NCBI GenBank assembly: GCA_902587025.1
Contig: CACIJJ010000005.1
Location: 1-64,000, forward strand
DNA length: 64,000 bases
DNA from: an uncultured Candidatus Actinomarina sp.
Lineage (GTDB): Bacteria > Actinomycetota > Acidimicrobiia > Actinomarinales > Actinomarinaceae
Direction of reading: 5' to 3'
Shown: piece by piece, positions 9,080 through 16,736 of the stretch
Layout: every line of letters begins with the position of its first letter
Numbering within the stretch: the first letter of the stretch is position 1
Program-made: the position numbers and the translations under genes
The notes under the pieces: model-generated
What the model saw: the letters and a program-made list of their open reading frames with translations, nothing else
Told to the model about the DNA's origin: nothing
Database searches by the model: none

Positions 9080-9254
9080 CAAGAAGTGATTTAACAAGAT
9101 CTAAATTTATCTCTTCTGAGGACTCCAGTGTTACATTTTTTGTCTGAACGTCAACATCAACTGATTCAATATTTTCAACACCTGACAAAGTGTTTACTAT
9201 AGTACTTTTACAATGATCACAACTTATTTCGGGAACGCTAAATTTGGTAGCCAT
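9051..9254 (-). CDS. copZ: Heavy-metal-associated copper chaperone
   Basis: A 67-residue single HMA domain. The N-terminal metal loop is ISCDHCKS (CxxC), and the remaining sequence has the beta-alpha-beta-beta-alpha-beta spacing and the end DEQGYTIVS. It should carry Cu+ in the cytoplasm and hand it to the HMA domain of CopA, encoded immediately downstream with overlapping ends. TATTAT lies 6 nt before the ATG, so the copZ-copA mRNA is probably leaderless. Confidence 0.92.
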   Translation of the reverse strand: MATKFSVPEISCDHCKSTIVNTLSGVENIESVDVDVQTKNVTLESSEEINLDLVKSLLDEQGYTIVS

Positions 9255-9260
9255 ATAAGA

Positions 9261-9266
9261 ATAATA
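9261..9266 (-). promoter_or_regulatory. -10-like TATTAT for copZ-copA
   Basis: TATTAT on the minus strand, 6 nt upstream of ATG 9254. I see no obvious copper-regulator palindrome in the 50 nt around it. Confidence 0.45.
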
Positions 9267-9305
9267 ATTGTTAGTTGTTTATATTGTTAAGTTGAATTTT
9301 TAAAC

Positions 9306-9512
9306 TTATGCAGTTTCTTGAAGAATTCTTCCTCTAACTCTTGGGTATTTAACAGGAGCATGGTTAAAGCAGTGCTCTCTTTTGTTATAGATACTTAGTT
9401 GAGTTTTGCAAGATTCTTCTTTACAAACTCTGCCCTGGTCAAAACTCTTCGAAGGTCTTATACCACCTTTAATTTGACTTGCTTTTAATCCGTCAGTCAT
9501 TTGATTCCCCAC
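9306..9512 (-). CDS. Zinc-knuckle mini-protein, paralog of the one at 30659-30865
   Basis: A 68-residue basic protein with GRVCKEESCKTQLSIYN, then HCFNHAP and YPRVRG. Two Cys separated by four residues, followed about a dozen residues later by Cys-x2-His, look like a four-ligand zinc site. It aligns end to end with the protein encoded just before dnaK. Starts: GTG 9512 is 6 nt after a TATATT box (leaderless layout); ATG 9500 has GGGGA 5 nt upstream and matches the paralog's N-terminus better (MTDGLKAS versus MSGTLTAS). I do not know a described function; nucleic-acid or protein binding is a guess from charge and knuckle. Confidence 0.75.
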   Translation of the reverse strand: MGNQMTDGLKASQIKGGIRPSKSFDQGRVCKEESCKTQLSIYNKREHCFNHAPVKYPRVRGRILQETA

Positions 9513-9513
9513 T

Positions 9514-9531
9514 TTGTGAATATATTCACAA
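9514..9531. promoter_or_regulatory. Perfect 18-bp palindrome, CRP/FNR-like (TGTGA-N6-TCACA)
   Basis: TTGTGAATATATTCACAA is its own reverse complement and contains TGTGA-N6-TCACA, the CRP-family half-site arrangement (GlxR/Crp in Actinobacteria). On the minus strand it covers TATATT (9519-9524), the likely -10 box of the zinc-knuckle gene, so binding would be expected to repress that gene. It also lies 74 nt before the selW-like ATG on the plus strand. The regulator is not in the window. Confidence 0.6.
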
Positions 9532-9604
9532 GCTTAACAAATATTTGAAAAACCTGCAAGTTTTTCCAAACTTTTTATCCAGCTACGTATAGTAACATTT
9601 GTTT

Positions 9605-9841
9605 ATGGAAATCAAACTAGAATTTTGTATTGTTTGAAACTATACACCCCGTGCAGTTAGTACGGTAGAAGACATACTTGAAAAATACGGAAAAGAAGTA
9701 AAATCGATTGATCTTATTCCAGGAACAGGTGGTGTTTTTGAATTGTATTTAAATGGTGAACTTATTTATTCAAAACTTGAAACGGGAAGGCATACAAACG
9801 AAGGTGAAATATTAGAGTTAATGGAAAAAGCACTTAGTTGA
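9605..9841 (+). CDS. SelW/Rdx-family selenoprotein, in-frame UGA = selenocysteine at residue 11
   Basis: Reads as 78 residues if the TGA at 9635-9637 is selenocysteine: MEIKLEFCIV-U-NYTPRAVST, giving the CxxU thioredoxin-like redox motif (Cys8, Sec11). Downstream blocks LIPGTGGVFELYLNG and ELIYSKLETGRH match the SelW/SelT/Rdx family, whose members are thiol redox proteins. The same gene ends at an ordinary TGA stop (9839-9841), so TGA is not globally reassigned; a local SECIS is required. A hairpin sits right after the UGA. The stop overlaps the TTG start of the TauE/SafE-like permease by 4 nt, so the two are coupled. TATAGT at 9589-9594 could be its -10 box. Confidence 0.88.
9638..9668 (+). 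promoter_or_regulatory. Candidate bacterial SECIS hairpin of the selW-like gene
   Basis: Directly 3' of the UGA: CCGT (9649-9652) pairs with ACGG (9662-9665) around a 9-nt loop starting with G, and outer CTA (9640-9642) pairs with TAG (9666-9668) across an asymmetric internal loop. The apical G is 16 nt after the UGA, in the usual bacterial SECIS range. The stem is short and should be folded computationally. Confidence 0.6.
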
Positions 9842-10573
9842 CATATCCATTTGATCTTTCCCTAGTTGAGCTTATATTTATTTCAATACTTCTATTTGTA
9901 AGTGCAGCGATCCAAGGAATATTAGGTTTTGGCTTTGCTGTTATTTCTTCACCAATACTTGTCCAAATTGAGCCACTACTAGTGCCACAAATTCTAAGTT
10001 TACTTGCCTTGCCTATGGCTTTTCGTATATATCAACGTGAAAAAAAAGGAAGTAGATTGGAAACCGTTTAAATTCTTATTTCTAGGAAGAATTATTGGTG
10101 GCCCTTTGGGTTTATTGCTCCTTATTAATTTGAACGAGAAACTACTTTCAATAAGCGTAGGAGCAATTGTGCTTTTTGCAGGAATTGCAACATTATTTAA
10201 CTGGACTGTGAATAGGAATAATAATTCGTCATGGATCGCTGGAACATTATCTGGAATATTTGCAATGATTGCAGGAGTAGGAGGCCCTCCTATTGCAATT
10301 TTATATAGAGGAGCTTCTGGTAAGGAGTTCAGACCATCGTTAAACGCTGTTTTTACGTTTGGAATAATGATAACACTTAGTCTTTTGCTTTTTAGTGGTG
10401 AGATTTATAGAGATCATATAGTTTTATTTTTATATCTTGCAATTCCAGTTGCTGTAGGGTTAAAAATATCTTCCTTACTGTTTTCAGAGGTCTCTGACAA
10501 TGCAATTTCAAAAGCCGTAACATACTTTTCAATAATCTCAGGATTGGTAGTTATATTCAGAAATATAATTTAG
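9838..10573 (+). CDS. TauE/SafE (TSUP) family permease, reading frame broken at an A8 tract
   Basis: Two reading frames together make one TSUP permease of about 245 residues, the normal family length. Residues from TTG 9838 give SAAIQGILGFGFAVISSPIL, the first family repeat. From about 10048 the +1 frame continues with GRIIGGPLGL and AGVGGPPIAILYRG, the second repeat (GxGGPP). The switch lies at eight A residues (10040-10047); seven A would restore one frame. It may be an assembly or sequencing indel, a recent mutation, or a gene read through by polymerase slippage. TSUP proteins move sulfite, sulfoacetate or related anions. It is coupled to the selenoprotein, so a sulfur/selenium oxyanion is a reasonable but unproven substrate. 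Confidence 0.75.
10040..10047 (+). other. A8 homopolymer at the frame switch of the TSUP gene
   Basis: Eight consecutive A between GTG and GG. Frame 1 reads R-E-K-K-G-S and stops 25 nt later; frame 2 reads K-K-K-E-V-D-W-K and continues to 10573. Loss of one A in DNA or mRNA joins the two. Confidence 0.85.
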
Positions 10574-10611
10574 TTTTGAAATTTAAATTCGGAGTTAACA
10601 TTAAATAGATA

Positions 10612-12096
10612 ATGAAAACTAGAATCATAATATCCTCAGTCCTATTTTTTTTGAGCTTCCCCCCATTTAACTTCTGGTATTTAATATTTCCATCCCTGTT
10701 CTTTTTTTACTCAGGGATTTTATTAAGTAGTAAACCATTTCTTTCAGGCCTAGTATTTGGAGCAATATCATTTGGTGTAATTTTATTTGGTATCCAATCA
10801 ATTGGTTACGAAGCTTGGATTCCTCTTTCTGTTCTTATGGGTCTTTTATATGGATTTTATGGAAAACTATTTAAATTTGTTGCTGTAAAAACCAATAACA
10901 ATTTTTTTATATTGATTGGAATAATAAGTACTTTTGATTTATTAAGGGCTTACTTTCCATTTGGCGGTTTTCCATGGGGCTCAACTTCAACAGTTTTAAT
11001 TTCAGGATATAGAGATACCTCGTTCAATCTCCTACCAGGCATTTTTAAAACATTTGGTCCGACAGGTTATTCTTTAATCATTCAATCGTTGACTCTTTTA
11101 GTTGTCTTATTTGTACTTGAAAATAAAAAGAAATATACATACTTGAAAGATTCACTAGTATTTTTCATTTTAATATTTACACCTCTTTCATTATTTTTAC
11201 TAAACGACAGTTTTAATTTATTAGACAAAAATAATAAATCTGAACAGATTAGTGTTGTGATTGTCCAGGGAAACAGTCCTTGTCCTGGAGCAAAAAACAG
11301 ATGTAATAATGAAAGAGCAAGAATATATGAAAGTCATATAAATTTAACAAAAAGTATTAGCTCTGAAAAAGATCTGATTATTTGGCCTGAAAGCTCTACC
11401 GGTTTTAACAATGATCCTCTGATTCACGATTGGGTCTTGACCGATATTCAAATAGAAGTTGAGAGGTTAAATTCTTATTTTTTAATTGGTGGAGACAGAC
11501 CAATACGGGAAGCTAATTTTGAAAATTATGGTCTATTTATCAATAATGAGGGAACAATTGTAGATCAATATCTGAAACAACACCCAGTACCTTTTGGAGA
11601 GTACATTCCTTTTAGGAGATATCTTGATTGGATTCCTTCCCTTTCGCTAGTTCCGAGAGATATGATTAGGGGAGAACAAGAGAAAATATTTCAAATGGGA
11701 TCACATAAATTGGCCTCTGTGATTTCTTTTGAGGGATCATTCCAAAGATATATTCGAGGTAGTGTTCAGGCTGGAGCAGAGATTATTGTAATTCTTACAA
11801 ATCAAGCCAGCTATGGAGAAAGCGGAATGTCTGATCAATTTATATTAATGTCTCGTGCAAATGCGATTTCAAATGATAGGCCTGTCATACATTCTGCAAT
11901 AACTGGAAAATCTGCATTCATCGACAATAATGGAAAGGTTTTATCACAGACAAATTTATTCACTTCTGAAATCTTGAACGAAAACATAAATCCAATTAAC
12001 TCACAAACTCCATTTAGTTTGTTTGGAAATTACTTTAATTATCTAATAGTTGCTATTGCATTTGTTATTTTCTTAAGAAAGAGAGTTTTAAGTTAG
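10612..12096 (+). CDS. lnt: Apolipoprotein N-acyltransferase, catalytic Cys replaced by Ser
   Basis: A 494-residue protein with an N-terminal membrane half (about six segments) and a C-terminal nitrilase-fold domain, the architecture of Lnt, which adds the third acyl chain to lipoproteins in the periplasm. The catalytic Glu is in IIWPESS (Glu260) and the Lys in KQHPVPFGEY (Lys322). The block that normally reads I-C-[YF]-E is VISFEG here, so residue 372 is Ser instead of the acyl-accepting Cys. Either the enzyme is altered or inactive, or it has another role. Its 3' end overlaps the convergent mscS gene by 4 nt. Confidence 0.85.
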   Translation: MKTRIIISSVLFFLSFPPFNFWYLIFPSLFFFYSGILLSSKPFLSGLVFGAISFGVILFGIQSIGYEAWIPLSVLMGLLYGFYGKLFKFVAVKTNNNFFILIGIISTFDLLRAYFPFGGFPWGSTSTVLISGYRDTSFNLLPGIFKTFGPTGYSLIIQSLTLLVVLFVLENKKKYTYLKDSLVFFILIFTPLSLFLLNDSFNLLDKNNKSEQISVVIVQGNSPCPGAKNRCNNERARIYESHINLTKSISSEKDLIIWPESSTGFNNDPLIHDWVLTDIQIEVERLNSYFLIGGDRPIREANFENYGLFINNEGTIVDQYLKQHPVPFGEYIPFRRYLDWIPSLSLVPRDMIRGEQEKIFQMGSHKLASVISFEGSFQRYIRGSVQAGAEIIVILTNQASYGESGMSDQFILMSRANAISNDRPVIHSAITGKSAFIDNNGKVLSQTNLFTSEILNENINPINSQTPFSLFGNYFNYLIVAIAFVIFLRKRVLS

Positions 12097-13301
12097 TTTT
12101 CAAGACCCTCATTAAAGTGCAAATTTTTCATTGCTGCAGCTTCGACAATACCATCTTGGTAGGCTCTCAGATCAAACTTATGTAACACTGCTATTAAATG
12201 ATCAAATATATCTGACTGAATGTTTTCATATTCAACCCAGTCAGTAGTTTTTGTAAATGTATAGATTTGTATAGGGACACCCTGGTTTGTTGGTGATAAT
12301 TGTCTTACTAAAAATGTCATGTTTTCAGTATCTAGGTTTTCATTTTGTCTGAGATAGCTTTCTATATAGGCTCTGAATGTACCAATATTTGTTAAATTTC
12401 TTTGTTCTGTTACTGATTCTCCAGACGATAGTTCGCTATTAAATGTTTCCAACTCCTGCACTTTTTCATTCAGATAATCTTTAATAGGCGCAATTTTTTT
12501 TAATTTTTCAATTTCTTCAAATGTTAAAAATTTAATACTTGAGATATCAATACTTATTGATCTCATAATTCTTCTGCCACCATAATCAGACATTCCTCTC
12601 CAGTTTTTGACTGATGTAGAGATTATTTTTGAGGTAGGTATGGTTGTAATGGTTTTATCCCAGTTTTGTACTTTTACTGTGTGAAGAGCTATGTCAATTA
12701 CATCCCCATCAGCTCCATATTCTGGGACCTCAATCCAGTCACCATTATTTATGATATTGTTTTGTCCAATTTGAACCGATGCAACAAAAGATAGAATTGT
12801 GTCTTGAAATACTAAAAGGAGAACTGCTGTTAACGCCCCAAGTCCACTTATATAATATGTAACTGACTGTCCAGATAAAATTGCAAAAATAATAATGAAT
12901 ATAAATGCGTTCAGAATAATTTTAACGATTTGAATATAACCTTTAATTGGCCTGTCTTTCAATGCTTCATATTTATTTGATGCATTATTAAATATTGAAA
13001 GCAATTCATTTAGAGATAAACCTAAGAACACTGCTAATAGCGAACTAATTATTCGTTGACTAATTTCACTGTCTAATAATTCTGTTGAAAAGTCTGTAAA
13101 TAATATTCCATTTAAAAAAGTAAATACAGCGACAAAAGATACTCTATTTAAAAATTTTTTTTCTAAAAAAAGATCGTCAATGATAGTATTTGTTTTTTTC
13201 GCTATACGTTTGAGAAGTGGAAAAATTAGTGTTCTTAAGACTATATAAATACCCAGACTGCTTCCTGCGACAATCAAGAGTTTTAAATTATCTTCTACCA
13301 T
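12093..13301 (-). CDS. MscS-family mechanosensitive channel (YbdG/MscM-like)
   Basis: A 402-residue protein with four or five N-terminal membrane segments, then the pore-lining and beta-domain block. WIEVPEYGADGDVIDIALHT and VQNWDKTITTIPTSKI match the YbdG-type MscS beta domain, and NWRGMSDYGGRRIMRSI is the YbdG signature with its extended insertion. It should relieve turgor by opening under membrane tension. TATCAT lies exactly 6 nt upstream of the ATG. Confidence 0.9.
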   Translation of the reverse strand: MVEDNLKLLIVAGSSLGIYIVLRTLIFPLLKRIAKKTNTIIDDLFLEKKFLNRVSFVAVFTFLNGILFTDFSTELLDSEISQRIISSLLAVFLGLSLNELLSIFNNASNKYEALKDRPIKGYIQIVKIILNAFIFIIIFAILSGQSVTYYISGLGALTAVLLLVFQDTILSFVASVQIGQNNIINNGDWIEVPEYGADGDVIDIALHTVKVQNWDKTITTIPTSKIISTSVKNWRGMSDYGGRRIMRSISIDISSIKFLTFEEIEKLKKIAPIKDYLNEKVQELETFNSELSSGESVTEQRNLTNIGTFRAYIESYLRQNENLDTENMTFLVRQLSPTNQGVPIQIYTFTKTTDWVEYENIQSDIFDHLIAVLHKFDLRAYQDGIVEAAAMKNLHFNEGLEN

Positions 13302-13307
13302 ATAAGC

Positions 13308-13313
13308 ATGATA
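13308..13313 (-). promoter_or_regulatory. -10-like TATCAT for the mscS-type gene
   Basis: TATCAT on the minus strand, 6 nt before ATG 13301. It lies in the 18-nt gap to the upstream DUF3159 gene, so the channel may have its own leaderless promoter. Confidence 0.4.
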
Positions 13314-13319
13314 CCTTAG

Positions 13320-14003
13320 TCAGAATCCTCTTTGTTGACCTTTCCAAGGGGGAGGAGTATTGTTTTTAAACTCTTCAACACTTGGACCATGTAAAGCTTT
13401 CAATTTATTTAAACCAATAAAATATGAAACTACCAAAAGAATTAAAGTAGTTTGGTTTGAAGTTGCCAATTTAATAACTGCAAGCACTTCTGGGTTATCA
13501 AAAAATAAAACTTGTAAACCACCTTTTACTCCAAGAAATATGACCCACAAGATTGCAACCCGGTTATATGCTGGTTTTACTGTTGGTAATAAATACCACT
13601 CTCTAGGCCATTTTCTAAAATACATTGATGAATAGATCGTAAATGGTTTTCTCAATACGATTGATACCAATCCTATAAATGCAATGCTTAAATCTCTTAT
13701 AATGCCTGGTAGAAAAAAACCTGATGCAGTACCTTGGATCTGAGCAATTAACAAAGCAACTAAAGTTCCAAGAACACCGTAAAATGCAAATTTAATTTCA
13801 TCTTTTTTTACCAACCTGTAGCCAAACGTAAGGGCAACCAATACGGCTGTACTTATAATTGCAATATTTAAATCAAAAAATCTAAATGTTAAAACAAAGA
13901 ACACTGGAGCAAGAATTGAATCAAAGATATTATTTTGTGATTCATTTAAACCCAGTACTTCACTTTTTATCTCAGTGAATTGATTTTTAAATCTTTTAAA
14001 CAA
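13320..14003 (-). CDS. DUF3159 family membrane protein
   Basis: A 227-residue polytopic protein with about five or six hydrophobic segments, matching the actinobacterial DUF3159 family. Recognisable blocks are GYRLVKKDEIKFAFYGVLG, the IVLRKPFTIYSSMYFRKWPREWY loop region and the helix after RVAILWVIFLGVK. Function is not established. The start at 14003 overlaps the purB stop by 8 nt, so it is translated from the purA-purB mRNA. The C-terminus is rich in Pro (NNTPPPWKGQQ). Confidence 0.8.
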   Translation of the reverse strand: MFKRFKNQFTEIKSEVLGLNESQNNIFDSILAPVFFVLTFRFFDLNIAIISTAVLVALTFGYRLVKKDEIKFAFYGVLGTLVALLIAQIQGTASGFFLPGIIRDLSIAFIGLVSIVLRKPFTIYSSMYFRKWPREWYLLPTVKPAYNRVAILWVIFLGVKGGLQVLFFDNPEVLAVIKLATSNQTTLILLVVSYFIGLNKLKALHGPSVEEFKNNTPPPWKGQQRGF

Positions 14004-15279
14004 CAGAATTTATTTTTTCTTCAAAATTTTTGTTGGTTTTCTCAGAAAGAAAACTTTTTCTAATTTCCTGTAATTCTTTTTCTTCAACTTCCTCAAAATT
14101 TGTTGAAATATTTTTTATATAAGAATCTAAGTTATCGATTTCAAATGATTGAGATTGCAAAAATCTATATGCTTCATCCCTTTCAATCCCTTTAGTTACT
14201 AAATGAGATAGAAAAGATTGAGTTAGCAAACTCACTTTTGCTGAATTAATATTTGAATTTATTTTTTCATGATTAATGTTGATATTTTTGAATAGCTCTT
14301 CCATCTCAATTGTTGAAAAACAAATGAGATTAAAACTATCTGGAAAAATGATTCTTTCTACTGATGAATTTGATATATCTCTTTCATGCCAAAGAGATAT
14401 ATTTTCAAGCGCACTTACAACATAACCTCTGAGGATTCTTGAAATTCCTGATATTCTCTCAGAAGTAATTGGATTTTTTTTATGTGGCATTGCAGAAGAA
14501 CCTTTTTGTTCACTTGAAAATGACTCATGAATTTCACCCACCTCTGAACGTTGATAACCTCTAAGATTTATAGCTATACGATCATAGGAACTTGCAAGCA
14601 TTCCAATACAGCTGATTACTTCAGCGTATCTATCACGGCTAACAATCTGAGAAGCAAATAGCTCTGGCTTAAGATTTAAAGTCTCTAAAGATTTTTTTTC
14701 AATATCACTGTTAATTATGGTGTAGTTACCAACAACTCCACTTAGCTTTCCGATGCTAATATTTTCTTTTGCTCTTTCAAGACGTTCTTTATTTCGATGT
14801 ATCTCCAACAACCAGTTTGAAATTATATTTCCAAGGAAAGTTACTTCTGCAAATACGCCATGGGTTCTCCCGATTATTTTGGTATCTTTTTCTTTTATCG
14901 CAAGATTCTTCAAAGTACTGATTAATCCATCAACTTTTCCTATTAGGAAATCTAATGATTCTAAAATTAATAAACTATTTGATGTATCAACTACGTCTGA
15001 ACTAGTTAGGCCGTAATGTATCCATTCGGAATCTTCATTTACTTTATCTTGTAATATGTCAACAAATGAAGCTAAGTCATGGTTTGTTACTTTTTCTCGA
15101 GCTTCAACTTCTTTTACGGTTACATTTGCATCAAGTATTTTTTCTGACAAACCTTTAGGCACAATACCTTCCTCTTCAAGACTTTTTGTAACAGAGGATT
15201 CAACTTTCTTCCAAGTGCTTAACTTGTTTTCTTGACTCCATATATCAACTATTTCTTTTACTTCGTATCTTTTTATCAT
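13996..15279 (-). CDS. purB: Adenylosuccinate lyase
   Basis: Cleaves adenylosuccinate to AMP and SAICAR to AICAR, both with fumarate release. The fumarase/aspartase superfamily signature SSAMPHKKNPITSER is present with the catalytic mobile-loop Ser, and HYGLTSSDVVDT and GRTHGVFAEV are typical substrate loops. The length of 427 residues is standard. The purA stop and purB start are separated by zero bases, so purA-purB is an operon covering two steps of AMP synthesis. Confidence 0.96.
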   Translation of the reverse strand: MIKRYEVKEIVDIWSQENKLSTWKKVESSVTKSLEEEGIVPKGLSEKILDANVTVKEVEAREKVTNHDLASFVDILQDKVNEDSEWIHYGLTSSDVVDTSNSLLILESLDFLIGKVDGLISTLKNLAIKEKDTKIIGRTHGVFAEVTFLGNIISNWLLEIHRNKERLERAKENISIGKLSGVVGNYTIINSDIEKKSLETLNLKPELFASQIVSRDRYAEVISCIGMLASSYDRIAINLRGYQRSEVGEIHESFSSEQKGSSAMPHKKNPITSERISGISRILRGYVVSALENISLWHERDISNSSVERIIFPDSFNLICFSTIEMEELFKNININHEKINSNINSAKVSLLTQSFLSHLVTKGIERDEAYRFLQSQSFEIDNLDSYIKNISTNFEEVEEKELQEIRKSFLSEKTNKNFEEKINSVV

Positions 15280-16551
15280 TTATCTAATTATATTTTGGTT
15301 TCTCTCTGGTCCAACAGATATATATTTAATTGGCACATCGCTGAAATTTTCAATAAATTCAATATATTTTTTAGCATTCTCAGGAAGTGCATCATATTTC
15401 GTAATTCCAGAAATATCTTCATTCCAACCCTCAAACGATTCATAAATAGGTTCACACTTATCTAATATCTCATCAACTAATGGATAGTCTGTAATTTTTT
15501 TATCTTCAAAGCTGTATCCTATGCATACCTTGATTTCCTCAAGGCCACTTAAAACATCTAATTTTGTTATAAATAATTGACTTAGAGAGTTAATCCTTTT
15601 CGAATATTTTAATGAAACTAAATCTAGCCATCCACAACGTCGTCTTCTTCCAGTAACCGTTCCAAACTCAGCCCCCTTTTCAATCATGTAATCACCAATT
15701 TCATTTTCTTGTTCAGTTATGAAAGGACCAGTACCAACTCTAGATATGTAGGCTTTGGTTACACCAACAACTTCATCAAAATTTAAAGGACCAATTCCAG
15801 ATCCAGTAGCTGCATTACCTGCACTTGTATTTGAACTTGTGACAAATGGATATGTTCCATGATCGATATCTAGAAGAGTGCCTTGGGCTCCTTCAAATAG
15901 GATCTTTTTATTTTCTTTTAATGAATTAGATATAACCAATGATGTGTCGTCTGCAATCGATGAAACAAGTTCTTTGTAATTTTTATACTCGTCGACTATT
16001 TCGTCAAAGTTTATAGAATTTCCACCATAAATTTTTTCAATTATTTGATTTTTTTCTTCAAGATTATTTTTTAATTTTTCATAAAAATTTTCTTCAGATA
16101 AAAAATCTTGTATGCGTATACCTTTTCTTTGTATCTTGTCGCCATAACAAGGCCCTATACCTTTTCTAGTTGTTCCAATCTTCTTATCACCTAAGCTATC
16201 TTCAATTAATTCATCAAGAATTTTGTGATATGGCATGATGATGTGTGCATTATATGAAAGCTTTAACTTAGTGGTGTCTATATTTTTACCATTTAAAGTT
16301 TCAATTTCATTTTTTAAAACTTCAAAATCAATTACACATCCTGAACCAATGATGGGAGTACATGATTCATACATCACTCCTGACGGAACCATTGAAAGGG
16401 CAAATTTTTCATCACCTACAACAATTGTGTGACCTGCATTATTGCCACCTTGGAATCGGACTACGAGATCAGCTTTTGATGCAAAAAAGTCTGTGACTTT
16501 ACCCTTGCCTTCATCGCCCCACTGAGCGCCTAAAACAATGGTAGTTGACAA
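15280..16551 (-). CDS. purA: Adenylosuccinate synthetase
   Basis: Joins IMP and aspartate with GTP, the committed step to AMP. The N-terminus LGAQWGDEGKGK holds the GTP-binding and catalytic Asp, and GGNNAGHT, GTTRKGIGPCY and SSNTSAGNAATGSG are family blocks. TTG 16551 is chosen because AAGGAG lies 5 nt upstream and it gives the standard MSTTIVLGAQ N-terminus (423 residues). An ATG at 16590 would add 13 atypical residues. Confidence 0.96.
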   Translation of the reverse strand: MSTTIVLGAQWGDEGKGKVTDFFASKADLVVRFQGGNNAGHTIVVGDEKFALSMVPSGVMYESCTPIIGSGCVIDFEVLKNEIETLNGKNIDTTKLKLSYNAHIIMPYHKILDELIEDSLGDKKIGTTRKGIGPCYGDKIQRKGIRIQDFLSEENFYEKLKNNLEEKNQIIEKIYGGNSINFDEIVDEYKNYKELVSSIADDTSLVISNSLKENKKILFEGAQGTLLDIDHGTYPFVTSSNTSAGNAATGSGIGPLNFDEVVGVTKAYISRVGTGPFITEQENEIGDYMIEKGAEFGTVTGRRRRCGWLDLVSLKYSKRINSLSQLFITKLDVLSGLEEIKVCIGYSFEDKKITDYPLVDEILDKCEPIYESFEGWNEDISGITKYDALPENAKKYIEFIENFSDVPIKYISVGPERNQNIIR

Positions 16552-16670
16552 CTTTTCTCCTTGAATTACAACAATGGATAATACATGCATTTCTGATGTA
16601 TAGAAAGATTTTTCTATCTAATAATTAAATTAATTTGGTGCAAAATCAAATAAAGATTAGATTAGTACTT

Positions 16671-16712
16671 AGACGGGAACTTAATTTATTTATAGTTGTT
16701 TTGTTCCTGTCT
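16671..16712 (+). promoter_or_regulatory. Stem-loop in the aapJ leader
   Basis: AGACGGGAAC (16671-16680) pairs with GTTCCTGTCT (16703-16712), ten pairs with one G-U, around a 22-nt AT-rich loop. TTTT follows 2 nt later, so it could act as a 5' stabiliser or as an attenuator before the ribosome binding site. Confidence 0.55.
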
Positions 16713-16714
16713 GC

Positions 16715-16728
16715 TTTTATATAAAAGG
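16715..16728 (+). promoter_or_regulatory. 14-bp palindrome overlapping the aapJ ribosome binding site
   Basis: CTTTTATATAAAAG is a perfect palindrome that runs into AAAAGGAG (the Shine-Dalgarno sequence of aapJ). It could be an operator or could partly cover the ribosome site in RNA. Confidence 0.4.
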
Positions 16729-16736
16729 AGAAAACA

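Noticed and set aside
9605-9841. UGA reassigned to Trp or Gly (alternative genetic code)
   Set aside because: The same gene uses TGA as its stop, many other genes here stop at TGA, and both internal UGA positions fall exactly on Sec/Cys sites of known selenoprotein families.
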